A stretch of DNA of 64,000 bases, taken from the NCBI GenBank assembly GCA_006384855.1, contig VCJN01000280.1, positions 1 to 64,000 of the forward strand, given 5' to 3'. Positions 35,009-46,975 of this stretch are shown here, in pieces. Position 1 is the first letter of the stretch, and each line of letters starts with the position of its first letter. The position numbers and the translations under genes are program-made. Source of the stretch: Tetraselmis striata. Its lineage: Eukaryota; Chlorophyta; Chlorodendrophyceae; Chlorodendrales; Chlorodendraceae. The notes under the pieces were generated by a model, which was not told where the DNA came from, ran no database searches, and worked only from the letters and a program-made list of their open reading frames with translations.

Positions 35009-35693
35009 TGGCACTGTCAATTGGACCGTAAGCGCACACAACGGGGAGGGGGGGCACGCCTGATTAAGTTCAACCATTATACCCTGTCGCCAAACCGACA
35101 TGCAAAGGCCAACATGGGCTGCATGCATACAATGCAACTGTCGCCTGGCTGCGGCGAGTGCAATTTGCAGCGATCCTGATCCCCCCACCCTGAATCGCAA
35201 ATACCCTAGACAGCGACGGCATGCGATGCTCATGTTATGGAGCGACACTGTGCTGAGGAATCAGCCATTGCAAAGGAATAGCTATCAATGGATGAGTCGT
35301 TGCTGTGAATGTACCTCTTCAGCAGCGGGAATATGTACGAAATGCCAATAAGGCGAGAATCGGTATGTTTACAGGATCGTGGCATGCGCACATGCCGTGC
35401 AGCCGGGATATAAGCTATGGTAGTTCTGCCGGCCAGACGGGTGTTACAGGTGTAGTGGTACATGCTGGCGGGCTAATGGTACAGATACTGGGGATTGGCT
35501 GACGTGGGGACAGCTACATGCCCGCCATGGTACAGTATTGATACTGGTTCTACAACGATGGGGCGTTATGTACTACGTGAGAGAGCTGCCCGATGGCACA
35601 GCCGCACACGCTGACAGCCCCAAGCCTCGGCAATGTGGTCACAGGGCACAATGTCCCGTGTGCAAGGGGACAAGCAGCAGCTTGTTGCGCAGT
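35009..35693. other. Intergenic, no gene supported
   Basis: A short gap between converging genes holding only unconserved short frames. Confidence 0.5.
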
Positions 35694-36795
35694 TTAGTAC
35701 GCGTACTTGATCTCGGCTTCCTTGAGCACGTTCCTGCCATCCAAAGAGCCACCAAAACATATCGAGTAAGATTGTATTTCATACATTGTACGCAGCAGCT
35801 CTACTCGCTGTTTTATTTCAAGCACAATAAATTCGTAATCTGACTGCGCATCTGGCCACACAGCAAAGCGGGAGTGGCGCGAGGAGAGGGCGCACTGGAT
35901 GGCGCGCTTCGCGGACATTCGATAGGCGGTGGCGGAGTTCGGGTCGACTTTCATGGAGCGGTGGTACTTTGGACGCAGCTGCGCCAGCTCCTCCTTCCTG
36001 CCAGTCACCGCGGCTCGAAATGTCAGTAGCCTGCCGACAAAGTACACGAGGGCGGCGGGCGGGCAAGGGCGTCTGTGTTGTTTACCTCATGGCTCGCTCC
36101 GTCTTGCGAACTGCCTTCTGCAGGCGGCGAATCTCGCTCGGCTCCAGGTCGTCCGTGTCAAACTCGAACGCGTGGGTCGCCTGCGGGCAGGGCAATGTGT
36201 CAGTCACAGACCCGCAGCGGCTGAGCAAACACGGCTGATCGTAGCACAAAGGACGCGAGACTTCTACTGAGACAACTTGTAGCACCTGAGCTCAAGGTGC
36301 TTGCGGGCAATCCCGGGGCGAGTTTCGGAGGCGGAGATGACGAGAGGGGTGCAGTTAAAAAAGCTCGCCCCTATTGAGATTGGTCGTCGCGCATTGATTA
36401 CAAACGAAGCCCCACTACGCACGCGACCTGCCCAAAAAACGACGGACCGTGCCGGCGGGCAGAGGGTGGCACGCAGAGCTATGTCGGCACCATAAGCGGG
36501 TTGAGCACCGCAGAAAGCCCTTCGTCTCACGAATGTGTCACTGGACGTGGTGGGATGCCGCTGAGACTAAGAAGGGGGGGGGGGGGGGGGGGGGGGGGCT
36601 ATCAACTGCGACTGGTACACAAGGTTCATCTCGCGGCGAGGCAATTAATGTAAAATTGGAAGTGGAGGGGGAGGGGGCGGTGCACACCGACACTGAGCCC
36701 AGCGCGGGACTTAGCGAGCTTTTAGAAAGCTGCTTGCTCAGGTAGCGGCCTGCGGCTCGGACGAGGCTAGTGGAGCCTGCTGCGGCACTGGCCAT
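35694..36795 (-). CDS. Small unknown protein with a possible mitochondrial presequence
   Basis: Not recognised. The best model has three exons: a first from ATG at 36795 to about 36610 (donor next to the G-run at 36577-36598), a second 36180-36086, and a third 35997-35694. Phases of exons two and three close. The N-terminus MASAAAGSTSLVRAAGRYLS is rich in A, S and R without acids, as in mitochondrial targeting peptides. The middle reads FEFDTDDLEPSEIRRLQK and KTERAMRKEELAQLRPKYH, charged and probably helical, followed by SAKRAIQCALSSRHSRFAVW. It may be an organelle accessory subunit, which is inference. The last 40 codons could contain an unspliced in-frame intron. Confidence in the exact model is modest. 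Confidence 0.5.
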
Positions 36796-38399
36796 GACGC
36801 TGTTGAGGGTTGATTGGGGCAGCAGTGGGGGTACTCGGACTCGCAGGTAGCAGCTGCCCTGTCGTCGGGGATGTGCCTGGCAGCACGTGGGCCTTGGGAC
36901 TTCGGGGCGCGTGCTTGCTGCTCACAAAGAGAAACGCCGCAGCCTCAAATGACTCGTCGGAGGGATATGGTGTTGTTTCGTTGAGAGAGCTTAGGGGAAG
37001 GTCGGGTGTGTGAGGTTGGGCATGGAAAGTGGGCACCAAGTGCGCGGCGGTTCGGCGCGACAACTCATTGGCGTTTGTGAAGGGAACGCGCCTGGCGGGC
37101 GCTACTCCGGTCCGCACGCGCTACTTGTGAGAACTTCACTCGGCCAATATTAAGATGAAATGTCTGGATTTCGGATATATACTACAATACATGCGCCTAT
37201 AATCCGTAGTAATTTGGTGCCATCCGATAGTAACGGCAGCTTCCGATTGGCTTTGCTACCGCTATTGTCCGCGTCAGCGTGATGTTGCTGCGTGGCTGTC
37301 GAGCTGTCTTCCACTCGTAGTATGTTTAGGCCATAACTTGCGTCCGACGTGGCGCCACGGAGAGTTTTTCGTAAAGCTGTGTTACCTGTGTATGGATGTA
37401 CGACTATTGACCGATAATCTGAGTTCTCGAGGTTCATTATCGATTTCCATGATGTACGCGCGCGACTGACTGTGGTCACCCATATAAACCCTCTAGGACA
37501 CAGCAGTGACTAGTCCTGATTTATTCATGTTGCTCATATATCAGCACGCATAATAATTGTATTGTGTCAGTGGCAGGACTGGCAGGTAGATGGGTACCAC
37601 GATGTACCCTTTCAAGGAACTTGTGTATAGGGACACATTGGTCGCTAGATAAATAGTAATGATCGTTGGTTGACAGCACCGGTCAGCATAAGCATCAATA
37701 TTGTCGCTAAAAATAATAATCCTGTGATCATGGCATGTCTCGCCGGGGAATTAGGGAGGCGGGGAAGGGGGGGGGGAGCGTGTGGTGACAATTACGATAT
37801 ATTCGCCATGTCGATTGTTACACGGGGACCGAGAGGTTACCGTTTCGATCCGTACTGAAACCGATAATTGATGTCTTTGGGGGGGTGAAGGCGGGGGAGT
37901 AGTGTGACTCTTTTCGTACTTGCATCACCACTGCACGTCGATTTGCCTTAGTGTCTCCCTAGGTGGACACTATCTCACCGTACATGACTGCCGATATCAT
38001 TCATGGATGGATTTGCATGCCTATAAGGAAACGCAAGGTTACCAGTGCCTGTAAAGCGCATTATAGCCAAGTGCGGTCTCTGTGTTAGTGAAGGGGGCCG
38101 ACTGTTGTGAAGGGCTGTCAGCCGGCAGTCTCGGGATGGTGCGGTCACATGGTGCAGACCGTACCAGGCCCTCAGCTTGAGCGTAGTGTAAGAGCAGAAC
38201 GTCGCCGTGATACTGCTGTGCTCAGGGCGCGCGCATATGCTGCAACTGAATTGGTTCATTCTCAATCTGCTTGTCCAGTTTGTCATTCCATGTTCTGTTG
38301 CCCCCTTCACTGCGCCGCCCTCAGGGCGTCTGGCCAAACTCAAACAATTCCCTGCACCCCCTGAGCTCGTGCCCGCTTTGACAAGGCCAGATGCCCGCC
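36796..38399. other. Intergenic, no gene supported
   Basis: The upstream region of the small unknown gene, then mixed-composition DNA without conserved frames. Weak ankyrin-repeat-like relics may extend into its right end on the minus strand. Confidence 0.4.
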
Positions 38400-39050
38400 C
38401 ACAGCTGCATCCATGCAAGTTCGTGCCCCCTGACCCACCACTAAGACTCCAGGTGCCCTCCGAATGCTGCCTCCGAAACATTCTCTCATCCAAGGAGGCA
38501 GCAGCCACGTGCTCTCGCCCGCTGCCCCACGTCCAGGTGCCCTTCAGTGGCTGCACATGCGCAGTTAGCTGCATCCAAGGGGCATCCATCTTCCCTCACC
38601 CACTGCAGCTCCTCATCTGAAGGCGGTGCCCTCCGCTGGCTCCTGCAGCGCACGTGCAGTCATCCCGAGGGCAGCCCCGCTCCATGGCCCACTGAAACAT
38701 CGCCAGGTGCCCTCCGCGTGATGCATGAGCGCACGTGCTGCCATCCCAGGGGCAGCCATGCGCACTTGCCCACTGCGGCATCGCCAGGTGCTCTCCCCGG
38801 CTGCCGCAGAGCAAATGCGGCCTTCCGTGCAGCTGCACCCGTGATCCCTTGCCCCCTGCAGCAACGCAAGGTGCCCTCCATGAGGCGCGACAGTATCCGT
38901 CCATTCATCCCGGGGGCAGCCCTGCTCCCTCGCCAAGTCCCCGCCCTCAGCCGCTTGATGGCAGGTGTCCTTGCCCCAGGAGCAGCCCTGCTCCCTCGCC
39001 CATTGCAGCGCGCCCACGTGTAATCCTCAGGTACCGTAGATAGCGCGCCC
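38400..39050 (-). pseudogene. Decayed ankyrin-type repeat gene fragment
   Basis: The minus strand shows about six units of roughly 99 bases encoding motifs of the type GGHLAMFQWAMERGCPRDD, HLAMPQWASAHGCPWDGSTC and LQWAREQGCSWGKDTC. These are the 33-residue ankyrin-like repeats common in algal genomes. The units fall in at least two different reading frames and no start or conserved end is seen, so the gene is broken or a relic. Neighbouring HCF101 is unrelated. Confidence 0.6.
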
Positions 39051-39534
39051 CATGTCCCCCACGATGGTTTGTTCACAACGGCTGTTGATCCGCAGCGAGT
39101 ACCGCAATTTGCATACAAGTCAGGGAAAACACATGAAAGTGCAAAACTTGATCACTAGGAGAAATGGCTGGTGTACGTATAGCGTGGTGGCCTCTCGGCG
39201 AGTTTGCACAGCTATCCGATGTTCCCATGAGGGGGCGGGTGAGTATGCCCAATCAATGCTCGATGCTCAGACACAGTAGCCAGCAATCCAGCGTCATGCA
39301 GCCACGGCGGCAAGACTGCTTTCATTCCCGCATTGCTCCCAGTCAGTTGCACTGTGCCGCATCCGGGAAGAGCGTGGCTGATTGAAACTGATTACAACCT
39401 GCTAGGCTGCTGCATCCACTCGCTCATACCGAGTTGCTATTAGGACTGGCTGCCTCTAACTGCTATGGGAAACACAAAGTGTGATCACAGCTCACTCTGC
39501 CGGCCATCCTCCTGTGTGTCCAAGCCAGGCACGG
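39051..39534. other. Intergenic, includes the 3' flank of HCF101
   Basis: No gene is supported. A TGTAA on the minus strand at 39392-39396 lies about 140 bases after the HCF101 stop and is the likely poly(A) signal. Confidence 0.5.
39392..39396 (-). terminator. TGTAA poly(A) signal of HCF101
   Basis: Minus-strand TGTAA at the spacing expected for chlorophyte 3' UTRs. Confidence 0.45.
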
Positions 39535-42500
39535 CTACTCGCTGCCAGCCGACGCCGTGGCGGCAGACAGAATCTCCTGCGCGGCGGAGCCGCCGCCACT
39601 GCTGGGCCCGGTGTAGCCCTCCGGCAGCGCCATGCGCTCCAGCCCCGCCAGCAGGTCAAACGACGCCACCTGGTTGAAGCCGTCCTCCCACGTGATCTGC
39701 ACCGCGTAGTTCCCCAGCGGCGAGATGGTCTCCGGGCGCACGCCCTCCGGAACGGCCGCGTCGTCCAGCATTTTCTCCCCCGTCCACTCGTTGATGGAGG
39801 CGGCCGACGTGTCGTTGCGGCGCACGAGCGCCGGGCTGAGGAGAAACTCCTCCTCCGCCTCGCCCGGCAGCTTCACCACCAGCGCGCCGATCTCTTTGTC
39901 AAAGCGGACCGAGTTCCTCCGCATGAGCTTGAGTTTGGCCACCTCTCGCACCACCGTGGCGCCCAGTTCTCCGTACACCTTTGAAACCTGCGGGTGGGAA
40001 GCAGTCAAGGATGGTTGGCACCGTGACCCGGTAAGCGCTGCCCACCCTCGCAGGGGGGAAGGGGGTGAACCGTGATGAGGGCGCACGCACCTCCCCGGTC
40101 GGATCAGACACCACCAGCGGCTTCCCGCCATCGCCGGCGGCGGACAGCTCCGCCACAATGGGGAACTTGATGAGGTTCTCCATCCCGTAGTCGCGCTGGA
40201 TGCGCTCCCCGGAGCCGGACCCAAAGGGATAGTACCGCTTCCCGTCGTCGCCGTCAAAGTAGGACATGTTCTCCGCCACCGCAACACAAGGCACCTGCGG
40301 TGATGGGCGCGGCTCATGGCTCAGTTGGGCAGCACCCACCGAAGCCACACCTCGGTTTCACACTCGGCCGTCTATTAGGGTGCGCGCTCGGCAATAGCAA
40401 ATAGACTAGAAAAATAAAATGTGTTGATAGTTTGGAGTTTTTGGAAAGAAAGCTCACAGCCACCTCTTAGTCATATTGCGAATCGATATCGGAAAGCACC
40501 GAGTGAAGTTGCATCTGTGAAGCTTGTATTGCTCATTCATTAACGAATAGTTCACGCGCATCGTTTGAAGTCAGATAGCGATACAAGAATGCGGACGGGT
40601 GCGCAACGATAAGATGACGTTGCTTATACTACTCAAGTCGGAACTCGATAACGCGTATTAGCAGGACTACTCCTGCATTTGTGAGTAAAGGTGGTATTGA
40701 TCAATCAGGTAGTATATCGGTACCGGGTACGTTTACCTCATGTGTTTTTTAAAGGTTAACGGTTGGGTGTATTGCAGCAATACTGCAGACATTAAGGATT
40801 ACATCATCCTGTCTGGCGCGTCCAAACAGTCTATGACGATGGAAATGGTAATAGGAAGATGAGAGTAGACTAACACATACCAGAATAGAATAGAAACAGG
40901 GGGGGGACGCTAGAAGGGGGCACAATATGGCCAGGGATGCCGGGGAGGGGGGGGGGGGGGGGGGGGGGGGGGGCTGCCACACCATGAGCTTTGCAAACAT
41001 TCGGATGCCCTTGGCGACATCGATGAAGGCCAGTTTCTGGGGCGTGGTCACGATGACGGACGCCGTGATGGCCACGCTCTGGCACAGGGTCAGCTGGATG
41101 TCGCCGGTGCCGGGCGGGAAGTCGATCAGGAGGTAGTCCAGCTTGCCCCAGTCGGTGGTTTGCAGCAGCTGCTGGATCACGCCTGCGGGGCCAACAAAGG
41201 GTCACCGACCGCCCCGCCACATGCCTGTGTGTGTGTGTGCGATCCTGCATGGGCTTGCATGGCAGGCATTCGAAGCTATCATGCTGTACACATGTGCGTC
41301 CGCGCAGTCAGGCGCGGAGTGTCGCTCGCGAGCACAGCAGCACGCACCCGACACCATCGGCCCGCGCATGATGGCCGCGCCCTGGCCCGCAAACCCGAAA
41401 GAGACGACCTTGACGCCTTCGTAGTCCACAGGCGTGATCGCCTGCCGGCCACGCACGCGCAGGCAGTGTCAGCTGATGGGCGAACGGTGCTCAAGGGAAC
41501 AGAAACGTACAGAGATGGCCACATGCGGAGGAATGCAGAGAAGCACCGGCACCACAGGAAGACATGGCCACATGCGAGGGAAAGGGGGGGCACCTTGGTC
41601 TCTTGGTTCATCTGGAGCACTCGGAGCTCAGGACTGACCATGGTCGGGAGGCTGGGCCCATACACGTCCGCATCAAAGATACCAACCTTGGCACCCATCT
41701 GCGCCAGGGTGTACGCCAGGTTCACCGTCGTGGTGGACTTGCCGACGCCTCCCTGCAGCATTACCTGGAGCGTGTCAGTCATCGCGCGCGGATGCCTGGG
41801 GGTGCATGCCGATGGCCCCTCCCTGGGCGCACACCGCTTCGCGGGGAGCAGGACGGGGGTGTGGAGGCTGATGCCTGCTCTGACCTTGCAGCTGGACACA
41901 GCAATCACGTGCGCTACATCCTTCAGGCCGCCGGGCCGCCCATCGCCCTCCATCATGTGCGTCTGCGTCTGCGCGTCCATGGTCAGGGCGACCTCCTTCA
42001 CCCAATCCAGCTCCCCCACGTACTCCTTCGCCTGAGGGCACAGCACGGTGAGATCAGATGGCCGAGCCGCGGCCATGCTGCGCACAAGCGCACCCTGCAG
42101 CCATCTGCATGCCGGCCCGGCGGCAATGCGTGCGGGCCAATCCGGTCGCAGCATCAATACCTGAGACTCAAACACATGCTTCACCGGGCAGGCGGGGGTT
42201 GTCAGCTCCATGCGGAAGGAGACCTTGCCAGCTGCGGAATCCACCTGGGAACCAGCGAGGGCGACAAACCAGCGCACTCGACCTCCGTTCTGCCCTGTCT
42301 CTGCCGGAAGGGAAGGGGGGGGGGGGGGGGGGGCTTCCCAGGTGGACGCACACACCTCCAAGTCCTTGATGAACCCGCAAGCCACGACGTCCATCCCAAA
42401 GTCGGGGTCGATGATGCGCTCAAGCTGTTTGAGCACCTGCCCCTCATAAGACACCGCCGCTGCCGATGCCTGCAGGCGCCACATGGCGGCATTAGTACGC

Positions 42501-42720
42501 CTGGAATCCCCCCCCCCCCCCCTCCCCTCCCCTTCCCTCGCTGCGATCCTGCAAAGAGGGGCTACCCACCAGAGCAGGGATGGCACGCCCCCGCCTCGCA
42601 ACGCATGCACGCGACCGTCTCTGCGGGGCCGAGGCAGACTGCAAGCCTGCAAAGCATGCTGTTCGGAAGTTAAGCTACGCATGCCCAGCCCAACCTGCAA
42701 CACCGCTTGAATTGCAAGAA

Positions 42721-42763
<43 letters not shown>

Positions 42764-42987
42764 CCCCCCCCCCCCCCCCCACACACACACTTCCTGACGA
42801 CCGTCCCCAGCATTCCAGCCAAATGAAAGGCGGTCCCAGGCGGTGAGCTACCTAGGGGAGAGCGGCGGCTGCCTTGAGCCCGAAGCAGCGCGGCCAGAGA
42901 ATCTTGCCGCGTTGTCCTTGAGCGACGGGCATTTGCAGGCACTGCGACCGTAGCGCGATGCGCAGCCAAGGCGGCGGGAGCGAACAT
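39535..42987 (-). CDS. HCF101: Plastid iron-sulfur cluster carrier HCF101
   Basis: A P-loop scaffold that carries [4Fe-4S] clusters to photosystem I and other plastid proteins. Nine exons: 42987-42852, 42459-42356, 42244-42161, 42031-41885, 41752-41594, 41441-41348, 41182-40983, 40294-40091, 39987-39535. All phases close, giving 526 residues (Arabidopsis 532). Residues 1-45 are a transit peptide ([20 protein letters not shown], rich in A, R and S). A MIP18-type domain follows ([29 protein letters not shown]). Then comes the Mrp/NBP35 ATPase with KGGVGKST at 157-164, [43 protein letters not shown] and [13 protein letters not shown]. The C-terminal DUF971 ends in [17 protein letters not shown]. 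Domain order is diagnostic of HCF101 rather than cytosolic NBP35. The acceptor of exon 2 was chosen to keep phase and restore the domain start. Confidence 0.95.
42726..42780. repeat. Very long C-run with CA repeat in HCF101 intron 1
   Basis: About 55 bases of C broken by a single G, followed by CACACACAC. On the sense (minus) strand this is a G-run, contrary to the usual C-run on the sense strand in this window. It is able to form G-quadruplex or i-motif DNA and is prone to sequencing error. Confidence 0.8.
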
Positions 42988-43482
42988 CTCGGCGCTCTGG
43001 GAGCGCCTCGGTCGGACCCCCCTTTCGCGGTGCCGGCCCCGACAGGTGCAACAGCGGGCTGCTATTGTCGGCCCTCAACGCGATTATCGACCACCAGCGG
43101 CAGGTCTGCGTGGAAGGGGCGGGTGTGTGCTCGTAGACTGCAGGCGTGAGTGAGTGTTGGTCGCTGAGAAGTCGGTGGCGGGCGGTAGCTGGCGTGGAAT
43201 CGAGTTGCGGCTCGAAGCCGCGCGAAATAATAAAGGCTCGGACAACCTGGCGGGCTAACACTGAGCTAAAAGTACTGTCACGATGATATTGCAGTACGGA
43301 GGGCGATCCCATCAAATCTTCCAGCGCGTACAACAGATATGGTAGCGATGTCTTTCTGGAGGGGCGCGGCTGGGCCACTCGCATTTTGTATGTAAATCAC
43401 AGTACCTCGTACCAGTATGGAGATACATTTATGTACCAGCAGGTTGTGTTTGCTCGAAGTGACCCCAGCCGCATAGTAGTAT
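42988..43482. other. Upstream region of HCF101
   Basis: No gene is supported. It is a GC-rich start region that then grades into mobile-element DNA. Confidence 0.4.
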
Positions 43483-43602
43483 AAAAGTCAAGTAAAGTTC
43501 GCCCCGGGACATTGGCCGGAGCCGCCCCGGCACTACTAAACGACCTCTTGCGCGGACTACTGCAGTCGTAGGTCTGGCATAGCGCCCCCATTCGAAGAAA
43601 TT
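43483..43602 (-). repeat. Inverted repeat arm, left
   Basis: The minus strand shares GCTATGCCAGACCT, GACTGCAGT, CGCAAGAGGTC and AATGTCCCGGGGCGAA-type sequence with the right arm, in opposite orientation. Confidence 0.65.
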
Positions 43603-46569
43603 ATTCAAACGCCGACTGCTGAGCGGAGAGCACGCGTTGCGCGCGACCGCGCCGCCCCTTCGTCCAAAAAACATCATTTCGCCGCCACTGCCACCAAAGC
43701 TCCGAAAGTCAGCAAAATAGACCCACAGCAGGCAGCTAATCATTGGCGGGCCGCACGGCGCTGCTGCGCTGTGTCGTACACCCGGGTAGTAGCGACAGCG
43801 TGTATATGAAGCCTACCGACAACGTTGGGCGGCATCGTTGTGGACTCGCTGGTGCACGAGTCCCACGAGCCGCACCTCGGAGCTTTCTTCGCCGTGACCG
43901 GACCGCTTGCTGACCGCTTGCGCAAGATGCCCGGGTTCCTAGCACCCAGGCTTCTCGAGCAGCTCGCCGGCTCCAGTAACTCCTTCCGCGCGCCGCCGCA
44001 CTACGCGTGGCAGCTCATCCAGGACATGTAACACTCCTTCTAACCATATATAGGAGACATACATGGCCTCCACTGTCGCATTATATAGTCGGCAACCCTG
44101 CCAACAAGGCCGGCAAGATCTATATATGTACGCTCGACCTACCCCCAAGACTCATACTCGGTGAGATGTTGCCCTCCCTGAGCTCCGCCATCAACGAGCC
44201 GAAGGGCATGCTTTAGGTCGCCGCGGTTCTCTCGCACGCGCGCAAGCGGCTCGCCTTTTTCGACTTGTACAAGGTTGCCGCCCCGTCCAAACGGTCGCAT
44301 ACTCCTACCTTTCCAGTTTAGCCACGGGAGCGTCCCATGCCTAACCTCGTCCAGCACTCATCCCGCAGCTTACGCTGCGAAACTCGAACCGCACCGCCAC
44401 GCGCTGCGCAACTCTTGCGGCGTCGCCGCCCCTCACCGACAACCCGTTGGGATCCGAGGAGTCGTGCCCGCATTTCGACATGTCCCCTTGCGCCACCGAC
44501 GAAGCGCTCAAGCGGCACATCGTAGGTGCGATGCGCACACGGGCGCGTTGACGCGTGGCACAAGTTGCATGCGCGCATTGCAAGTGCGCTTACTAATGTC
44601 CATCATGCATGAGGCATGCACCCCACGCGAGTGATTTTGTTCTAACGGGAGCGTGCGGCCGTGTTGAGGTCCGCAAACGTTACTCAATCAACCGAGACGT
44701 GGACCATCTCGACTACATGGGCATAGGGGCGGTGCACCTTGCTGTGTTAGATGTTGCCGTCATTGCATGTGTCTTCCTGAATTATTTTGCGACGCAAGTC
44801 GCGCTCCAGCCATGGTTCGCGGCGCGCCCGCAGGGATATACCAAGCTCAAGGTTTACGCAAGCCCTTCTCAGCCTGGGTGCCGCGCGGCGGCACCGTTTT
44901 CGTGCCATGCGTTGTCTAGAACGGCGGGCGACTGGGTTTTGAGCACGTGCTTGCCTTGCTCAAGGAGTAGACCGAGCGTGGCGTCGCCAGCGGCCGGATG
45001 AAGTAGCCCGGGTTGTGGCGTTAACTCCGGTCGGCCACTCCGGTCTCTCCGTGGATACGGAGGTGGACTGAAAAGACACATGTCGCGTTGCACATTTTCT
45101 CAATGTTGAGTAAATTAGGCTAGTCTAACAGACCGAGTATCGCGGGCACTTCAATTCGTAGAGCTACTCCTAAAACGTTTTTCCCGGTTGTCGTTGCTAC
45201 TTAATAACATGACGCGCCGGATTCTTTGGGGTTTCGAAGTTTATAAAGTTGCGGCGGCTTGCATCTATGCTAGCCGATCGTCAACACCTCCCGACCTCTG
45301 TCACCAATCTAGAACTTTCGATCACTACTCAAGGGGTGCTAGAGTTGCCACTTCGCTCATCCCTTATTTTGCTGTAGCGCTTTTCGCATTGTAGCAATCG
45401 CATTGCGCACTGCGCTGAGTGATTGAGAGCGTCTATCGACTTGACTTCTTGCCCGCATCAGCACGACACTGCCCGCGCGACATTCGCTCGGCTCAGAATG
45501 CCCGGCAACGACGACAGAAAAGCGAGCCTGAGGCGAGCGCCGTCTCGTCTACGTCTCTCTTACCCGCTTCGCCGAGATAGAGGCCTCGGTGGCAGTTCTA
45601 GCGGTTCGGCTGCGCAAATCGCTCGCCCGTTCCCCCCAGCGGCCTAGCAGCCCCGCCCGTTCGGAGCCACGCGAGCCCTCCCGCCTAGCCGCCGTTGCGA
45701 AGCGCTCTCCGCTTGACGACCGCCCCCCCCCCCCCCCCCCCCCCTATGTGCCGGTGTCGTACTCGGTACCCATGTAGTATATCCGGATTTCCGCGGCCGT
45801 CACTGATGCGCTTGCTCCGCCGTCTGCGCCGCCGCGCGTACTCGTATCGACTGCGTCCTCGTACCGGTACAAGTCGGAACGTCGCGACCGTACGGGCAGA
45901 CTGCGCCGCCGCCTGAGATTCGGCCGGCGCCGCCTTCTTCAACCGTGGGTCACCCAGCCGCCGCAATGACGCGATAAGCCGTTCGAAACCTTTGCCCCCT
46001 TATCGGGCGGTGGTGACGCCAACGCCCGAGCCCAGGGCTTACCCCTCGGTCGTCATCTCGCTCTGTGGCCACCCGTCTCGCATGCTGCCGTGTAAGCCAA
46101 CCGCTTTTGCATCCGCGATCTTGGGGTTGATGCCGCCAGCCGTGACGCCATGCGAGGGCTCGCCCCTAGATGCCGTGCCTCCTCGCGGTCCGCAACACCA
46201 GCATATCGGCCGCCGGGGCTGCCGGGTCGATTGCATTGGACTAGCCCACGACCTGGCACTGACCGACGAATGATTTTGTCTCGGTTTAAAAATCGGCCTC
46301 AGTATAAGTAAGTGTTTTTGGGTCGGTAATTTGGGTATCTTTGACGCGGGTTAGGGCTTTCGGCCGACGAGTGCACCTAACTCGGTGGACACGGCCCTTG
46401 GCATAAGTTGCACACACCGTGCGTGTAGGCCTATGGAAATTGCGGCACTCGTCGCACCAAACTCGGTGGATACGGTGCATGCGCATCGTCATGCTTCCTT
46501 TCTGCTCGCGTCGCGCCTCCGCTGTTGACTTGGTCGCCTAATCGGTTGTCTGATCGGTCGTTCTTGTGG

Positions 46570-46975
46570 GTTGTCCTCGTATCTGCGCTTCCACGATGCG
46601 GCGATGCAGCGCTGCGGGCAGGCAGTTGGCCAGTTGGGCGGTGGTCGGACGTGTCTAGGATCGCTTTATAGTCGCTTGTACTCGGCGATGAGCGCGGGCG
46701 CCGGTGCGCCCCTCCTGCGCCCGCGCGCCGCGCGCCCGCGGCTCACTCGGTCGTATTCATCGTGATTTTTGGTGGCTTTCTCTGTATATGCGCATTCGCG
46801 CTGCGGCGGGGCAGCGGCGGCCCGCAAGTGGCCAATTGGCGGTCGTCGGACGCGCCTAGGATCTTTTTGTAGTCGCTTGTTTTTGACGCCAACGAGCGCA
46901 TGCGCCGTTGCTCCCCTACGCGCGCCACGCCTCTTCGGCCGACTCGTCTCGGTCTCTTTCGTGGTTGGCTTATGT
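46570..46975 (+). repeat. Diverged tandem duplication, unit about 205 bases
   Basis: Copies at about 46575-46760 and 46785-46975 share ATGCGCATTC/CTGCGCTTCC, GGCGGTGGTCGGACG, CTAGGATC, TTATAGTCGCTTGT/TTGTAGTCGCTTGT and GACGCCAACGAGCGC-like segments. It lies within the mobile-element island and is non-coding. Confidence 0.6.
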
